From: Hyalella azteca
Lineage: Eukaryota; Arthropoda; Malacostraca; Amphipoda; Hyalellidae
NCBI RefSeq assembly: GCF_000764305.2
Contig: NW_025935994.1
Coordinates: 1 to 64,000 of the forward strand
DNA: 64,000 bases
Reading direction: 5' to 3'
Shown: positions 1 to 12,900 of the stretch, piece by piece
How the letters are laid out: each line of letters starts with the position of its first letter
How positions within the stretch are numbered: position 1 is the first letter of the stretch
Translations under genes and position numbers: made by a program
Notes under the pieces: generated by a model
Database searches by the model: none
What the model saw: only the letters and a program-made list of their open reading frames with translations
What the model was told of the DNA's origin: nothing

Positions 1-720
1 ACAGCAGCAGCCATCGCCTACACATCATCCAACACGAGTATATACAGCAGCAGCCATCGCCTACACATCATCCAACACGAGTATAAACAGCAGCAACCAT
101 CACATACAGATCATCCAGCGCGAGCATATACATCAGCAACCATCGCCTACACATCATCCAACACGGGTGTATAAAAAAGTAATTGGGAAACACGAGAGAA
201 CCTTGACTTTGAAACAGTAGTTGTAATATTGGAAGAAAATGCTTGTGCAAACTAGAGAAAAACATAAATATGAGATGAGCTAATAAGCTATTATATGGAA
301 TACTAGAGCTTATATTTAAAATAAGGAATGATCGTGCTGATTCGTAGTAACAGAAGTACTCCCAAGCAGAATAATTGCGCAAATCAAGAAGCCAGAGATC
401 TCTCATACGTCTATAACAGCAGCAACCATTGCCTACACATCATCCAACACGGGTATATACAGCAGCAACCATTGCCTACACATCATCCAACACGGGTATA
501 TACAGCAGCAGCCATCGCATACACATTATCCAACACGAGTGTATAAAAAAAGTAATTGGGAAACACGAGAGAACCTTGACTTTGAATCAGTAGTTGTAAT
601 ATCATTGGAAGAAAATGCTGATTCGTAGTAACAAAAGTACTCCCAAGCGGAATAATTGCGCAAATCAAGAAGCCAGAGATCTCTCATACGTCTATGCAAC
701 TTGAATAAATTCACCACATT
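1..720. repeat. 43-base minisatellite and duplicated flanks downstream of HSF
   Basis: Units of 43 bases (ACAGCAGCAGCCATCGCCTA... ending CACGAGTATAT) occur at 1-170 and again at 415-545. The flank after each array (GTATAAAAAAGTAATTGGG... onward) is also duplicated at 168-243 and 540-620. A third module (TTCGTAGTAACAGAAGTACT...) occurs at 340-413 and 620-693. The unit plus its flank was therefore duplicated, with 90 extra bases inside the first copy. No gene is seen. Confidence 0.85.
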
Positions 721-729
721 ATAATTATT

Positions 730-735
730 TTTATT
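730..735 (-). terminator. HSF polyadenylation signal AATAAA
   Basis: An AATAAA hexamer on the minus strand lies about 40 bases after the HSF stop, in an A/T-rich stretch. It predicts a short 3' UTR of roughly 60-70 bases ending just before the minisatellite cluster at 1-690. No cleavage data can be seen. Confidence 0.5.
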
Positions 736-775
736 TTAATTACCATACTATAATGACAAGGATGATGGACGCAGC

Positions 776-948
776 TCACATGTCGACTTTAGGGGTGTTG
801 ATGAGGTCGGGGTCTAGAGTGGCCATGGCAAAGGACTCCTCAGGCAGGTCGTCGTTCTCAGTGGGCGAGTCGACGAGTTCGGTGAGATCCACCGAAGTGT
901 TGGGGTTGTACACAGACAGCTGCTGTCCGTTACTCGCATCATTTCCAC
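776..948 (-). CDS. Hsf: HSF coding exon 12 (C-terminus and stop)
   Basis: Encodes [20 protein letters not shown] and ends [15 protein letters not shown], then TGA. Acceptor ATTACCAG|GT completes the Gly codon split with exon 11. The acidic tail with an NTPKVD-like end resembles other arthropod HSFs. Confidence 0.93.
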
Positions 949-3900
949 CTGGTAATTATTGAGACACACTTGAAGAATTCTTACTTCCACCTAATACTTA
1001 ACCCTCTCTATCACTCTCAAGGGAAATAACTTTCAACTTAAATTATACGTAAACTATTGAGTGTAGCAACCTGAGGACGTTTGTACGCAACAGATAGCAT
1101 TTTAAAATTTTCGTACGTGGCAGCAACCATCAGTGCAAGTCATTTTGCGCTCACTAGAACATATCCTTTTTGAGAAATAGGCTTGTGACAATATTGCTCC
1201 GGTTACTCATGTCAGGCGGTATAGTGTTAATATGCCAGTGAGGACTTCATAGTCATCAACTTGATGATAAAAAGAATGATATACTAGTAATTGGCTACCT
1301 GATAACAAAAATGTGAGACGAGTAAGCGACAACACCACAAACCTGACATCTCGTACATCGACGATAGTAGGTCGATGTCGGTCATGAAGTCCAAATCCGA
1401 AAATGGTAAGTCGGGGTTGAAAATCTGAAAAAAACGTATACAAGCGTGAATGTATAATGATGAGTTGGCACAGCAAAGTGAATCAGTCTCAAGAGTAAAG
1501 TATACATCGTCATAGCACGAGCAGATTAGAGAGACGTTAAATGAGTCGGCGATAAATACATGCATTCACAGTCTTACAAAAGAGATGAAAATACGTTAAA
1601 TTCAGCGAGTTTTTGTTAACAAATTTCTAAATTCTGATTCGATAATTGCAGATGACTAGCAAATGAATGAGTTCAAGTTATCCCAGGTAAAATAAGTTAA
1701 GGCATCAAGCGATACGCCGCAAAGCAATATGGACGACGGCGTGCGAGCGCATTGGGTGCATACCCTGTTGAAGAGCTGCGGCTCGCAGGGGATGTTACCC
1801 TGCTTGAAGTATTCCTGCAGATTGTCGACCGTCACCTGCATTTCGTCCAGATCCTTCATCACCTGGTCTCTGGGTCTGAAATTGTAAAGGAATCCGTTGG
1901 TGCGAGGTTTAAAAGATCACTGATAGAGATGGAAGAAGACACAAGTCTGTCAAGTAAAAATTGATAGTGAAGTCGGGAAGAAGTTGAAAGGAGGACAGCA
2001 AAAGTACATTGAAGGAATCTAACGAGAATACTTCCAATCTGAATCATATCACATCAGAAGAACAATTCATAAACAAGGGCACGTGAAATAAACACATTCA
2101 GCTTGAGCAGGTTTAGATGCTCTTAATGCCCATAGAATCAATTGTGGTACATACGACCAAGTTACACGCACGACGTCCAGCAGACGTCCATCCAATAGCT
2201 AAACCAACGTCCAGTTATTATCCGATGAACCAGAGTGTATTCTAATATAAGGATGCATTAGATATCGGCACCGAATGATCACGATGCGCTGTAGAGGTGG
2301 GAACATTAAATTTTGGAATAGAATACAGAGTAACGTGACGAATCATGGGTTTGAGGAGCACCATTATGAAGTTTTGAAGCATCCATAGATCGCCCGAAAG
2401 TCGAATTAGTTTTACTGATGCCTGGAATGAAGTGAAGTGCGCACTTACGACAAACACGACGAGCCGGCGGCCGCCTCAGACGGTATGGCGATGGAGGTCT
2501 CGTCATTGGCTAGAATCAAGTCAAGGGAGTCAGAAGGAGCGAGTTGGCTCATCGTCTCCAACCCACTTGTGTCTCTACACACGCTGCAGGAGAACGCACC
2601 AGCACAGGTTAAATCCCACTGAGTCTCACCTTCCCGCACCACCGACTTCAAACTTTTTCCAATCACGCAAGATATCGTCACGACTTTTCCCGATTGAGTC
2701 GCATGGAAAAGTAAAAAATTCGGAGAATTCATCAGCAACCAATGAGGCTTTTTATCAGTTTTCGGTGAATTATGCAAAAATTAATAATCTTTTGCTTTCA
2801 GTTACTAAGGGGATGCCAGAACGAACATTTTCCCGCCAAATGCCCACAATCTGAGAAGCCCACGTTAGCCATTCGCGGCGCATTATTGCTAAATTCGGAC
2901 ACTATGGAAAAAATATATTCTGCAAGATTCCTCTGAAGGTCACAATCTTACAAATTCTATGATATTTCGATAAGATTCAGGCACTTACAGTTTATGAGAC
3001 AAGTTTTCAGTCATCACTGTAACACAGAATATAATAATAATAATCGTCAGAGGGCAACAAGTTTCCGCAAGTAGTGGGCAGTTAACGGGAGTGACCATGA
3101 AAAGAGCTAAATAAATCTTCTGAATTGGTAAAATTCATGCAAATGTGATTAGCTGTCACACGGGGGTATGCCAATAAATTTAAAATTAACCTGAACTCAA
3201 AACGTTACTGTAAATTTAAACAATTAAATTTAAATGTATCGAAGATGCATTTTTAATTTCAATCTAAAATTGTTAAAATACGTTGGATCTGAGGGAGCTG
3301 TTGATGAGAAATTATTTGTAAAGCTCTTCGGAAAACTCACGTTTATTCTAGTTAAAAAAACTTGTAATTACCCGGTCTTGTCTTGTAAAAAACTTGTAAT
3401 TAATGTTCGTTTGCAAAATTAAAAGCTATATCGAGATGCAATGGGAATCTCTCAAACGACTGGTAGTTTTATGCATTTTCCGACATTTTAAGAATAAATC
3501 AAGCCTTGAAAATAACATAATACGAAGATATTTGGAATTATTATTAACAATTGAAGCAGAGATAACAAAAATATGAATATTACTTGTTATGAGCGGGAAC
3601 TACATCAGTGACTTCGTTGGTATGAGTGGGAGTGGAGACAGCAGCATTGAGTGCCGTAGCCAGGGTATTCTCAACTTCGGTATCTTTCTGCTGCTGCTGC
3701 TGTTGCGGTACAGGGTTCTTGCGCACCACTTTAAACAAAGGCACATCTTCCGTCCGATTGCTCTCTTCACCTAAATCCTTTACAGTAGAGCGACGCCCAG
3801 CCATCGACACACTAGCGCCTCCAACACTTCTCTTCACGGCGCTGTTTGTCGGGATGGTCTGACCGACCACACCACCAGCGCTGTTACTGCTGTTGCTGGG

Positions 3901-6900
3901 AGTGTTTTTATTGCCGATGGTACGAGTTAAAATGTACGGTCCAGGTAAGGTTTGCATGCTGCTTTCCTTGCCTTTAAATTTTTTCGACATTCCTGCTGCG
4001 TTGTTATTAGTTGTGAGAACTTTATCAGGAACTTTAATAGGGTTACTGATGCGAGGTGCGGAGTCGGCAGGAATCACGGTGACATTTGTGATGACGTTCT
4101 GTGTTCTGTCAGAGCGCGCGTTTGGCATGTCTTGCTTGAGGCCAACGCCGCCGCTTACCACAACCGGCGTATTGAAGGTGTTGAGACCTGAAGAGTCTGG
4201 CACTGTCGCAGGGGCTAAATTTGATACAGGTGTGTTCCTGATGAGAGTGCTGTTGGGGCGTAGAGTGTAGGTGACCGTGCCTCTTCCAACACCAGTCCCG
4301 TCTTTAGTCGATCTTACAACACTTATAATCTTAGGCTTCACCTCTAAGTTCGTGGAAGTTATATTAGATCCATTTCCTATGACCACTTGAGGAGAGCTCG
4401 ATGTCACGAGACGATTGTTTTGAGGTATGGCAACGCCAATTTCAGCAACATCTTGTAAACGCTCGGTTTTAATGTTTGCTGACTGGCCATTCACTGACGA
4501 CAGAATGGTTCCCTTAGGGCTCTCAACAATCGGTTGGGGTGACGTATCTGATAAAATACATTTGAAAAGAATTAAATCAACAATATACAATCTTTCGTAT
4601 TTCAGGTCTGACTAGAATATCTAAATATTTGAAGGTCATAACATCTAATTTAAATGCTTGGCGGAAATAGGAGGATTTATTCAGTATTTTATACATATAA
4701 GAGCGCCATCTTAATGCTGGGAATATAATGAAAACGAAATTATTTGAAAAACCAACAAATGAATTGTGAAGCAGAGTAGCAACTTGTGTACTTACAGGGT
4801 TCATAAGAAGGCTCATTGAGCAAGAGGTCAGTATCCACCGGACTGTGGGAAAATAAATGATTACTAATCAAAAAACTCAACATTATTTTCAGGGTTCGTA
4901 CAGGTATATATAAAAAAAATTCCACGACTTTTCCATGACTCACCACGACGACCAATATAGTTTTCCAAGACACGTATACAACAGGCTTAGCATGACTGAA
5001 AGACAAACCATGCATTTTCTATCATTTCCTACAGTTGATAAATAGCAAACGTGTAAATGCATAGCTCGTCAACGCTGCTTCCTCCATATTTGACACATCG
5101 AAGTCTTTCAAGCACAATGTACATATCGCCATACCTTCATGCTTTGAATGGCGAGCAAGCCAGTCACGATAAGCTTCTATTCTTAACCACAAGTCATGAA
5201 ATTCACACTTTCCAGGCATGGTGATGTAGAAATTGCCCGCTGAAGATGGAACGCTTCTACTGCAGATCAAAAAGTTGTCGAATGCAACTGAGCTCGGTGA
5301 CCGAGATTGCATGATTGGTTCTCCAATCAGAACGCATGAAACAAGAGACTGAGGCACAGTCTCTTGTTTCGTGCGTGCCAATCAAAATGCAGGAAACAAG
5401 AGACTGCACAAACAGTAAACACGCGCAGCATAGAAAAACATTTCATTTATTTCTTTTTTTATTTGCAAATACCATGACAATCCATAACCTGAAATAAAAT
5501 CCAATGACTTTCCAGGCCTGGAAAATAAAACTCCAAATTCCATGACTATCCAGGTTTTCCATGACCTGTACGAACCCTGTATTTTGCAACAGAAGAGATC
5601 ACAATAACACGAAGCTTGTGACTCTGAGTATAATGCAAAATTCAGCTCCATATAGTTTGTGAGCGCTATTATAATCCACAATAAGAACTAGCTTAGGTGC
5701 AGTGACCAATAGTGAGTCCAAAGTATGCAGTACTATCAAATTCAGTGTTGAGTCACATTGTAAATAGACTGACGTAACACGACCACAGGAGTGCAATAGT
5801 GGGTACTTGAATTTTGAAAACTGAAACTGCTCACGTTCCATCCGTGTTAAGGATGACGCCACGAGGTGACAGCATGAAACGTTGATTCGCGGAGCCTGCA
5901 GACAAAACCTGGTCGTTCGGTATTGTAATCCCCGTTGCCGTTGAATCGAGCAGGCTAGCATCGGGCACCGTTTGGGGCATCATGCGGATGACTTGTGTAG
6001 TGGCAGGTGCTGCGTGAAGCACCACGTTGTTGGAGGAGGTGGAGGAAGAAGATATCCTAGAGTTCCCTGATGTGGTTTTTAAGACTTGGTTGGGCACAAC
6101 ACCAATGTCAGGTAATTCATCCACCACCTCGTGAATTACGGGGCCATCTGACAGAGGACTTGTGCCATGCGTGAGTGCCTGTGTTAAAAATTAAAGTTAG
6201 ATGCGGTTTATACGGTCAGTAAAAATATTTGGCCAGCTTCATCAGTATCTAACACGGAACTAAAAGAAAAACTTGCATCGCCGACAAAGCTCATAGTTCC
6301 TCCCTGCTAAGCTGATAGTTACCGGTACTCAGTTTTTTAATAAAGCAACAAGGAAATAGAGAGTGAGAAATAGTAGTAGAAAAGAGGGTACAGTAGTAGG
6401 GTAGTAGTAGTACTACAGTATATGTGTCAATGCAGGGACAACTAGTTGATGAAAATCGTAAGAATGAGCAGTGGTTTGGTGAGAAACACATCCCGCCGAC
6501 GCTCAAGATATAGCAAGTAAGCTGGTACATCAAGGTTCCATGAGAAGCAAGTTCACAGCTAGGATATCAATTGCTCACGGTTCAGTTGTCAAATATATTG
6601 GTCGAAGCCTAATGGCTGTTGGAAGCTAACATTCAAGAGCCATTAAAATTATATTAAAAGAATTCTACTTAGTATTATTACATTTTATTATTATTATTCA
6701 TAACTTTTGCAGTCACAAAAGTTACAAAAACCATCCTCGTGTGATACACAATATCCATTTTTTAAAATTCTAATAACTGAAAAAGATTGTCAGTAAACAC
6801 ATTTAGTTCAATCAATATCTCTGGCCCAGTAATAATATAAATGGGCAGGGGTCTCACGGGCATGATGTTGTGTGCGGTGGTGTACAGGGCAGGGTTGGCA

Positions 6901-9900
6901 AGGTGGGGCAGCTTGCGTGCTGTGCGGCTCAGCTGTGTGGTCTTCATCATACTCATAAGGAAGCGCATCAACTGAAACATCACAAACAGATCAATAACCA
7001 AGTTAAAACCATATTTAATCAATTGCAGATGATCTAAGGTGAAAACCAAAGCTTTTTACAAAACAATCTATTGACTAAAAATTTCAGCACTACTCAGCAG
7101 CTAACTTTTCGAGTGAGAACATTAAGCCCCATGAGCTACAACATTTTTGAAGAGCATCATAAATGAACACAAAATCTTCAGTCAAAAGTAGCTACCATAC
7201 CTTGTTCAAAAGCAGCTAACATACCTTGTTAAAAAAGCAACTACCATACCTTATTGATGATGTTCTGTTGCTTATTGAATTTATCATGAAGTTGTGAATA
7301 CTTGGCCCAGACTATTTGGTTCTCCTGCTTGAGAGTGTTGATCTGAGTCATAACTGACTCTTGCTTCTGTCTGAGCGCTACCACTTCTGTCATGACGTCA
7401 GTCAGGCGGGGGTCTTCCATAGCCATAGCACCTCCACCAGGCATTCGTGTTGACATCTGCTGAGAAACGATCACCATTCCACTTGTCATCAAAAATCCTA
7501 CCTCTTCAATATCGCGCAATCAATGCGAAATAAAAAGAGTAATCATTGAACATGTGGGAATAAACTTCAGTTTTTAACTAATAGCACCATGCAACTGAAT
7601 AGCTATGTACAATTTAATTTGGGCTTCACAAATGCTTCAAGCTAGAATGCTTCTCTTGGAATTTTATACTTTGCAAAGTGCAGAATAGTACTTAATTAAA
7701 ATTCCATTCACATATAAAGTAGTTACAGAGCTTGAACTAAAATTACGATATTGCAATTTTACACTGTAATATTTAGTTGTGAAGACAATCAGGCTTCCCT
7801 ACTCATTTTTCATGGCCCTTACTGGGTTAAGAATAGCTTACTAACTTTTCTTTTTATGAGCTCCAAGTTGTGCTCTTCGCCCCGTACAAAATAAGGATGT
7901 GCAAATTCCATCTCATCCCTGTCAAGCCGCAGTCCCCCTCCTTCCATGCTGGGCACCTTCCTGAAGCCATCTGTAACACAAACCAATAGGGTCATTACTC
8001 ACCCAAAGCATCAAACATTTTACAAAATTATCTGGTTAAAAAATTCACTTAGGAACTTGTAGACTTGTAGGCATTGAAGTTAAGAAATACTTGAATAGGA
8101 GATGAAAACGCCTGCTATTCAAATATAATGGATAGTCACTATGAAGAACTTTTCTAAACTAAGGGATGGTAAGCCTCAATGCACAAAGATTCTACAATGT
8201 TGGAAGTTGTCATACATGTTATTGTGGAGCAATGCATGCTCCTACTGGATATTGTTTGAAAACAATTAATGAACATTTGATTGTTTGGAACTTTCCACAC
8301 AACTCAATATAAATAACATAAATAAATAGGTATTTAAATGGAGAACTTCCTAAATAACTAAAGGAAACATGAATAAAAAATTAAAGGAGTAATATAAATG
8401 GGTATAATACATATCATTGAATTCAACTTGGACCATAAAAGAGTGTTTCCTTTCTTTGCCTGAAACACATGGCACAGCATGCTTAATATCAAATGAATAT
8501 GATCACTCACACATGTTGAGTTGCCTCACAAAGCTGGCCATGTTGTTGTGTTTGTAGTACAGCGGCAGCAGCTCCCGGCTGAACTGCCCCTGACTGCATA
8601 ACAGGAAGCTCTTCCCATCCTGTTCAAAATACATCAACATTACAACATGCTTACAACAATAATGTAATTTGATTTATTAACATATGATTAACTCACAATA
8701 AAGAGCATGCTATTTGTTTCTTTTTATGCTCAGTCCAGATTATGTCCTGCAGTATTAGACAGGATCACAAACTAAATGTAGTCACTTGTTTGCATTGTTG
8801 CAAGCACAGCAACACCACCAGTCTGCATACTTATAAGCTCATTTTCTTTAAAATTTAAATAATTATTTGATTTCAACTGGTCATTATGTTGCCAATTGAT
8901 GAAACCATGATTACTATGTTGTATTGCATATTGTCTTTTTTGAGCATAAATGAGGTATTGTTGTGAGGTTATTTTAGTTGAGTTGTCCATTGAAATTAAA
9001 TTTTGTTCGCAAGAGATCAGTGATACTGGGTTAGGGTGAAAAAGTTTTGACTCAAATTTAAGAGATTGACTCAGGCTACTTATACACTGCTGTAGTTATG
9101 GACACCTCTCACAAGCTTAACCAACTCAGAGGGCACTTGCTTGAAACAGGTGTAAGCACAAGAACCACTAACAAACTAAATATGGCGCAGGTAGTGTTCC
9201 TAATTAATCCCAGATGCTGGCAGCATTTTGGTGCAGCTAGTACCTGTACCATGCATACCGGTATCTCTAGTGTTTTGAAGGCTAACAACTGCATTATTCA
9301 TGCCTCTCATGTTGTGGAGGTTTGACTCTTTGGAGGTTTTGACCTTTGACTCTCAGGAGTAATCAGGCATAATGGTGTGGCTAGATCACACAAACTTTGC
9401 TTTTCTCAGCAGCATATTGGGGCTAGTACCCTCAATAGCTGTGACTGGCTTTGGGGATTTGAGCGTGGCTAAATCCCATGTCACTTGTTTTTCCTAGCAG
9501 TGGATTATGGCTATTACCCTTGGTAGCTGTGACTGGCTTTGGGCATTTCAGCATGGCTTTAACACACTTCATTTGCTATCTAACTTTTCCTTGTCACTGC
9601 CTATTTTTATTGAGGCCTGTGTTTCCCACTTCTCAGGGTTAAAATTCAGTTATAAATAATTATGAGTATCTATCTTGATAGAAGAATTAGTGCACTTCTG
9701 CAAGATGACTCCTGTACACCAATGAAAAACATCAGTATTCTACAAAAATCTACTTTGTTTTCATTTTATCCTCCTCCAGCTCGCTGATTTTGTTCCAGCT
9801 CTAAATTCCCTTTAGAGCTGGACCAAAGTCAGCATGCTACCCAGATCTATATCAAATTTGGGAGGTTGTTTCTGGCCCCAAATATATATAATGACATATA

Positions 9901-12900
9901 TATATAATATATGCATATATGTCATTGAATGTAAAATTTGAAATGAAATATCATTTATTATAAGCTTTGGCTAATTATTATTTTGATAACAAATCATGGC
10001 TTTCATCCTAGGCAGCAAAGAAACAACAATGTGTGTTCAACATAAATGATACAAATGTGCTACCTATCACACATTATATTACTTCTTGAGTGAAAAAAGG
10101 GCTTAGTTATTTTTAGCACATTTTCTCACATATGGAAAAAAAGGCGCTATTGTGCTTTCCATGTCCATCTGTCTGTCTGTGACTTCACGTTTTCATCGAT
10201 GAGAAAATGTGCTCTCTGTCACTCACTGCAGCGAGTACTGAGTTATATTTTTTTTAGAGTAAAATCTGAGATCTAGATCTTTTTGCATTTACTGCAAAAC
10301 TCCTGCGATTGCTGAATTTTTTCATTGGACAGAGTTTGTCTCAGTAATAAAAACTGGGACATTTTCAGCACTCCATGGGAATTCTGGGACAAAACCAAGA
10401 CAAAAAAGGAGGCCTTCTGCTTATTATAAGTTTTAAAATTTCCCAGAATTTTTATCTTTCATAAGGAAACTTAACCAGATATAATTACACAGCTAGTTAA
10501 TCCTTATTATGAAATTAGAATATAAATTTTTTCAGACATTATCTGATTGAAATTTTGTCTGTTAACAACTTTAAATGATGCCATTTTACTATGCAAAATG
10601 ACATTGCTATTGCCCATCAAAAATTTGAAGGGTCAGGGTGAAATGGGAAACATAAGCAATTGTTAAGAAAAAATTATTTATATATATATACTACAGATTT
10701 CTTCAGCATTTTGTTTCCCATTAGAACAAAAAAATTTTAAGCCACTGAAAAGCTCAAGAGTCTTGCAGTTGTGAACAGATCTGTATAAAATTTAAAATAT
10801 ATCTAATTAATAGCAAGACTGTGGCAGGAATTGACGCAATTTTTTACAAATTGCAAGCATGGATGGCTGTTTGTGTCTCACTCACAAGTGGCTTCTGCTG
10901 ATTTTCCAGAATGTACTAGTTAGATATGCACTAAAACAGCATACAAAGCAATACAAAATGTCAAAATGAAAGCATTGCATAGAAAGAAATTTCTGTTGCC
11001 CTCCTTACATAATCAACTTATTTTTTCCAAGTAGGCAAAAAAAACTGGAAAGGATTGGAATTTTACTATTTACTACAGACATCTTGCATCTCAAGAGTAA
11101 CAAATTTTCAATACAATTAAAATCTTCTAGCCAAAGTGAATGCTTTTATTAAAAATTAGAGGGTAGGTAATTCACTTAGCTCTGGTTTGAAATGGCAGGA
11201 AAGCTCCATTTGCACCTCACAGGATAGATATATTTCATGCCTGCAACTAGGCTGGCCTTATCTTAGCCAATTTCTGAGCAACTTTGATGGAGATAAAAAA
11301 TATCTCATTTGCCAGATTGCCACTATGACCATCAAGAAACACGGTTTACCAACTTGCCATTTAGCTGTTACTGCACTTGCAGTAAAGTCTAGTTTGGTGG
11401 TTCCCAAGTTGGCAATATCGCCCCCTTGGGGGCGGTGGAAAGATTTGGGGGGGCAGTGAGGAAGAAAGGAGCAGTAAGGGGGCAGCAGTCCACGAAGTCA
11501 AAGTCACAAGTTTGTACGTTTGTTTGACAATTTGTACACAACACGTGCAGAACATGACTCCAACTCGAATAAATTTTCATGAGCTAAAAATCACCATTTT
11601 GGTAGTTAGGACTTTTTATTCAAATTTTTGTTCAAATCTATTCAGTAGTTTGGAAGAAATTCTTTGATTACTGTGAATTTAGGCCCGTTTTGCCATATAA
11701 CTCCCAAATGAAGGTGAAATTTGAACATTTTTAACAAGGTAAACATCACCATTAGGTCCTAATGATTACGTGTTCCAAGTTTTATGAAGTTGCATTCATT
11801 ATTTTTGGAGATATTCCTTGGTCGCTGAATTTGGAGATTGGCCGTGAGAGTGGAAAACAACGTTTACTAGGAAATAATTACTACATTTTGTTAGCAAATT
11901 CAATGATTTGTGAATATTACATTTGATTCAAGCGGTAGCGGCAAAACCTAGTATGATGGTATCGCTACTTAAATATGTAGTGCCAGTAGCGGGCTCTACC
12001 GGGGGCCATGAGACTGGCCATGAGTCCAGCCTTAAATTTGTCTGAGCCGTCTTGAATTTCTAGTGCTGAAACAGTTAAAACTGAAAAAAATATATTGGTT
12101 TCCTAAATGGGGTTCTATTTGTGAAATACACAGTTGCGTTTAACAATTCTCTTTTAAAATTGATGCATACCAAGAAAGAAGCATTTGTTTTTAATTGCGT
12201 CTGTTGCTGTCAGGGGGGAAGGGGGGTGGCGCTAGAGATTCAATGGACTGAATGGAGAGCCAAAGAGGGCGCCAGCCTGAAAAAGTTTGGGAACCACTGG
12301 TCTCATTTACGGTTTATAACAGTCAAAAAATACTGGTTAGGGTAAACGCGGTATATTCCGACATCGTGGGTAATTCCGACACCTCTCTAGTTTTTCCTTT
12401 ATATTAAGCTTTTTATTAGTTCCATGCATTTGTTGATAGTTGAAATAGTGACGTCATACATTTGCGCATCAAACTACTGCCAAAACACTAGGTCTGGGCC
12501 ATCTAGCGGGAAAATGTTGAGATCCAAAGAGAGACGGTGCATGCCACCCAATGAGATCATCGAAAAATGTGTCAAAGTTGACAGTTGACCTTGCTCTACC
12601 AAATAGATATAAACTGTTTGTGTAGAAAGAATATTATGGTTTGAGACTTTTAAATACGTCTGTGAATATATTAGGAATCCTTTAAGTATACTTGTATTTG
12701 CTGATTTCAAGTGGTAAATAAATTAATAGATGATTAAGTTGAGAAATGGATTTAGACACATAAAAACTAATTCCGACACAACTTGAATTGGACACACACA
12801 GCTTGTTCCAAGCTATGTGCAAAAATGAAAATTTTCTTAATTAAAAGCTTAATAACTGTTAATTAAAAGCCTAATTAAGTAGTGCTCAATATTTAATAGT

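Noticed and set aside
2445..2777. 110-codon minus-strand ORF as a separate gene
   Set aside because: Only its 3' half (2449-2583) is exonic HSF; the 5' half is intron before the acceptor TTCTCCTGCAG.
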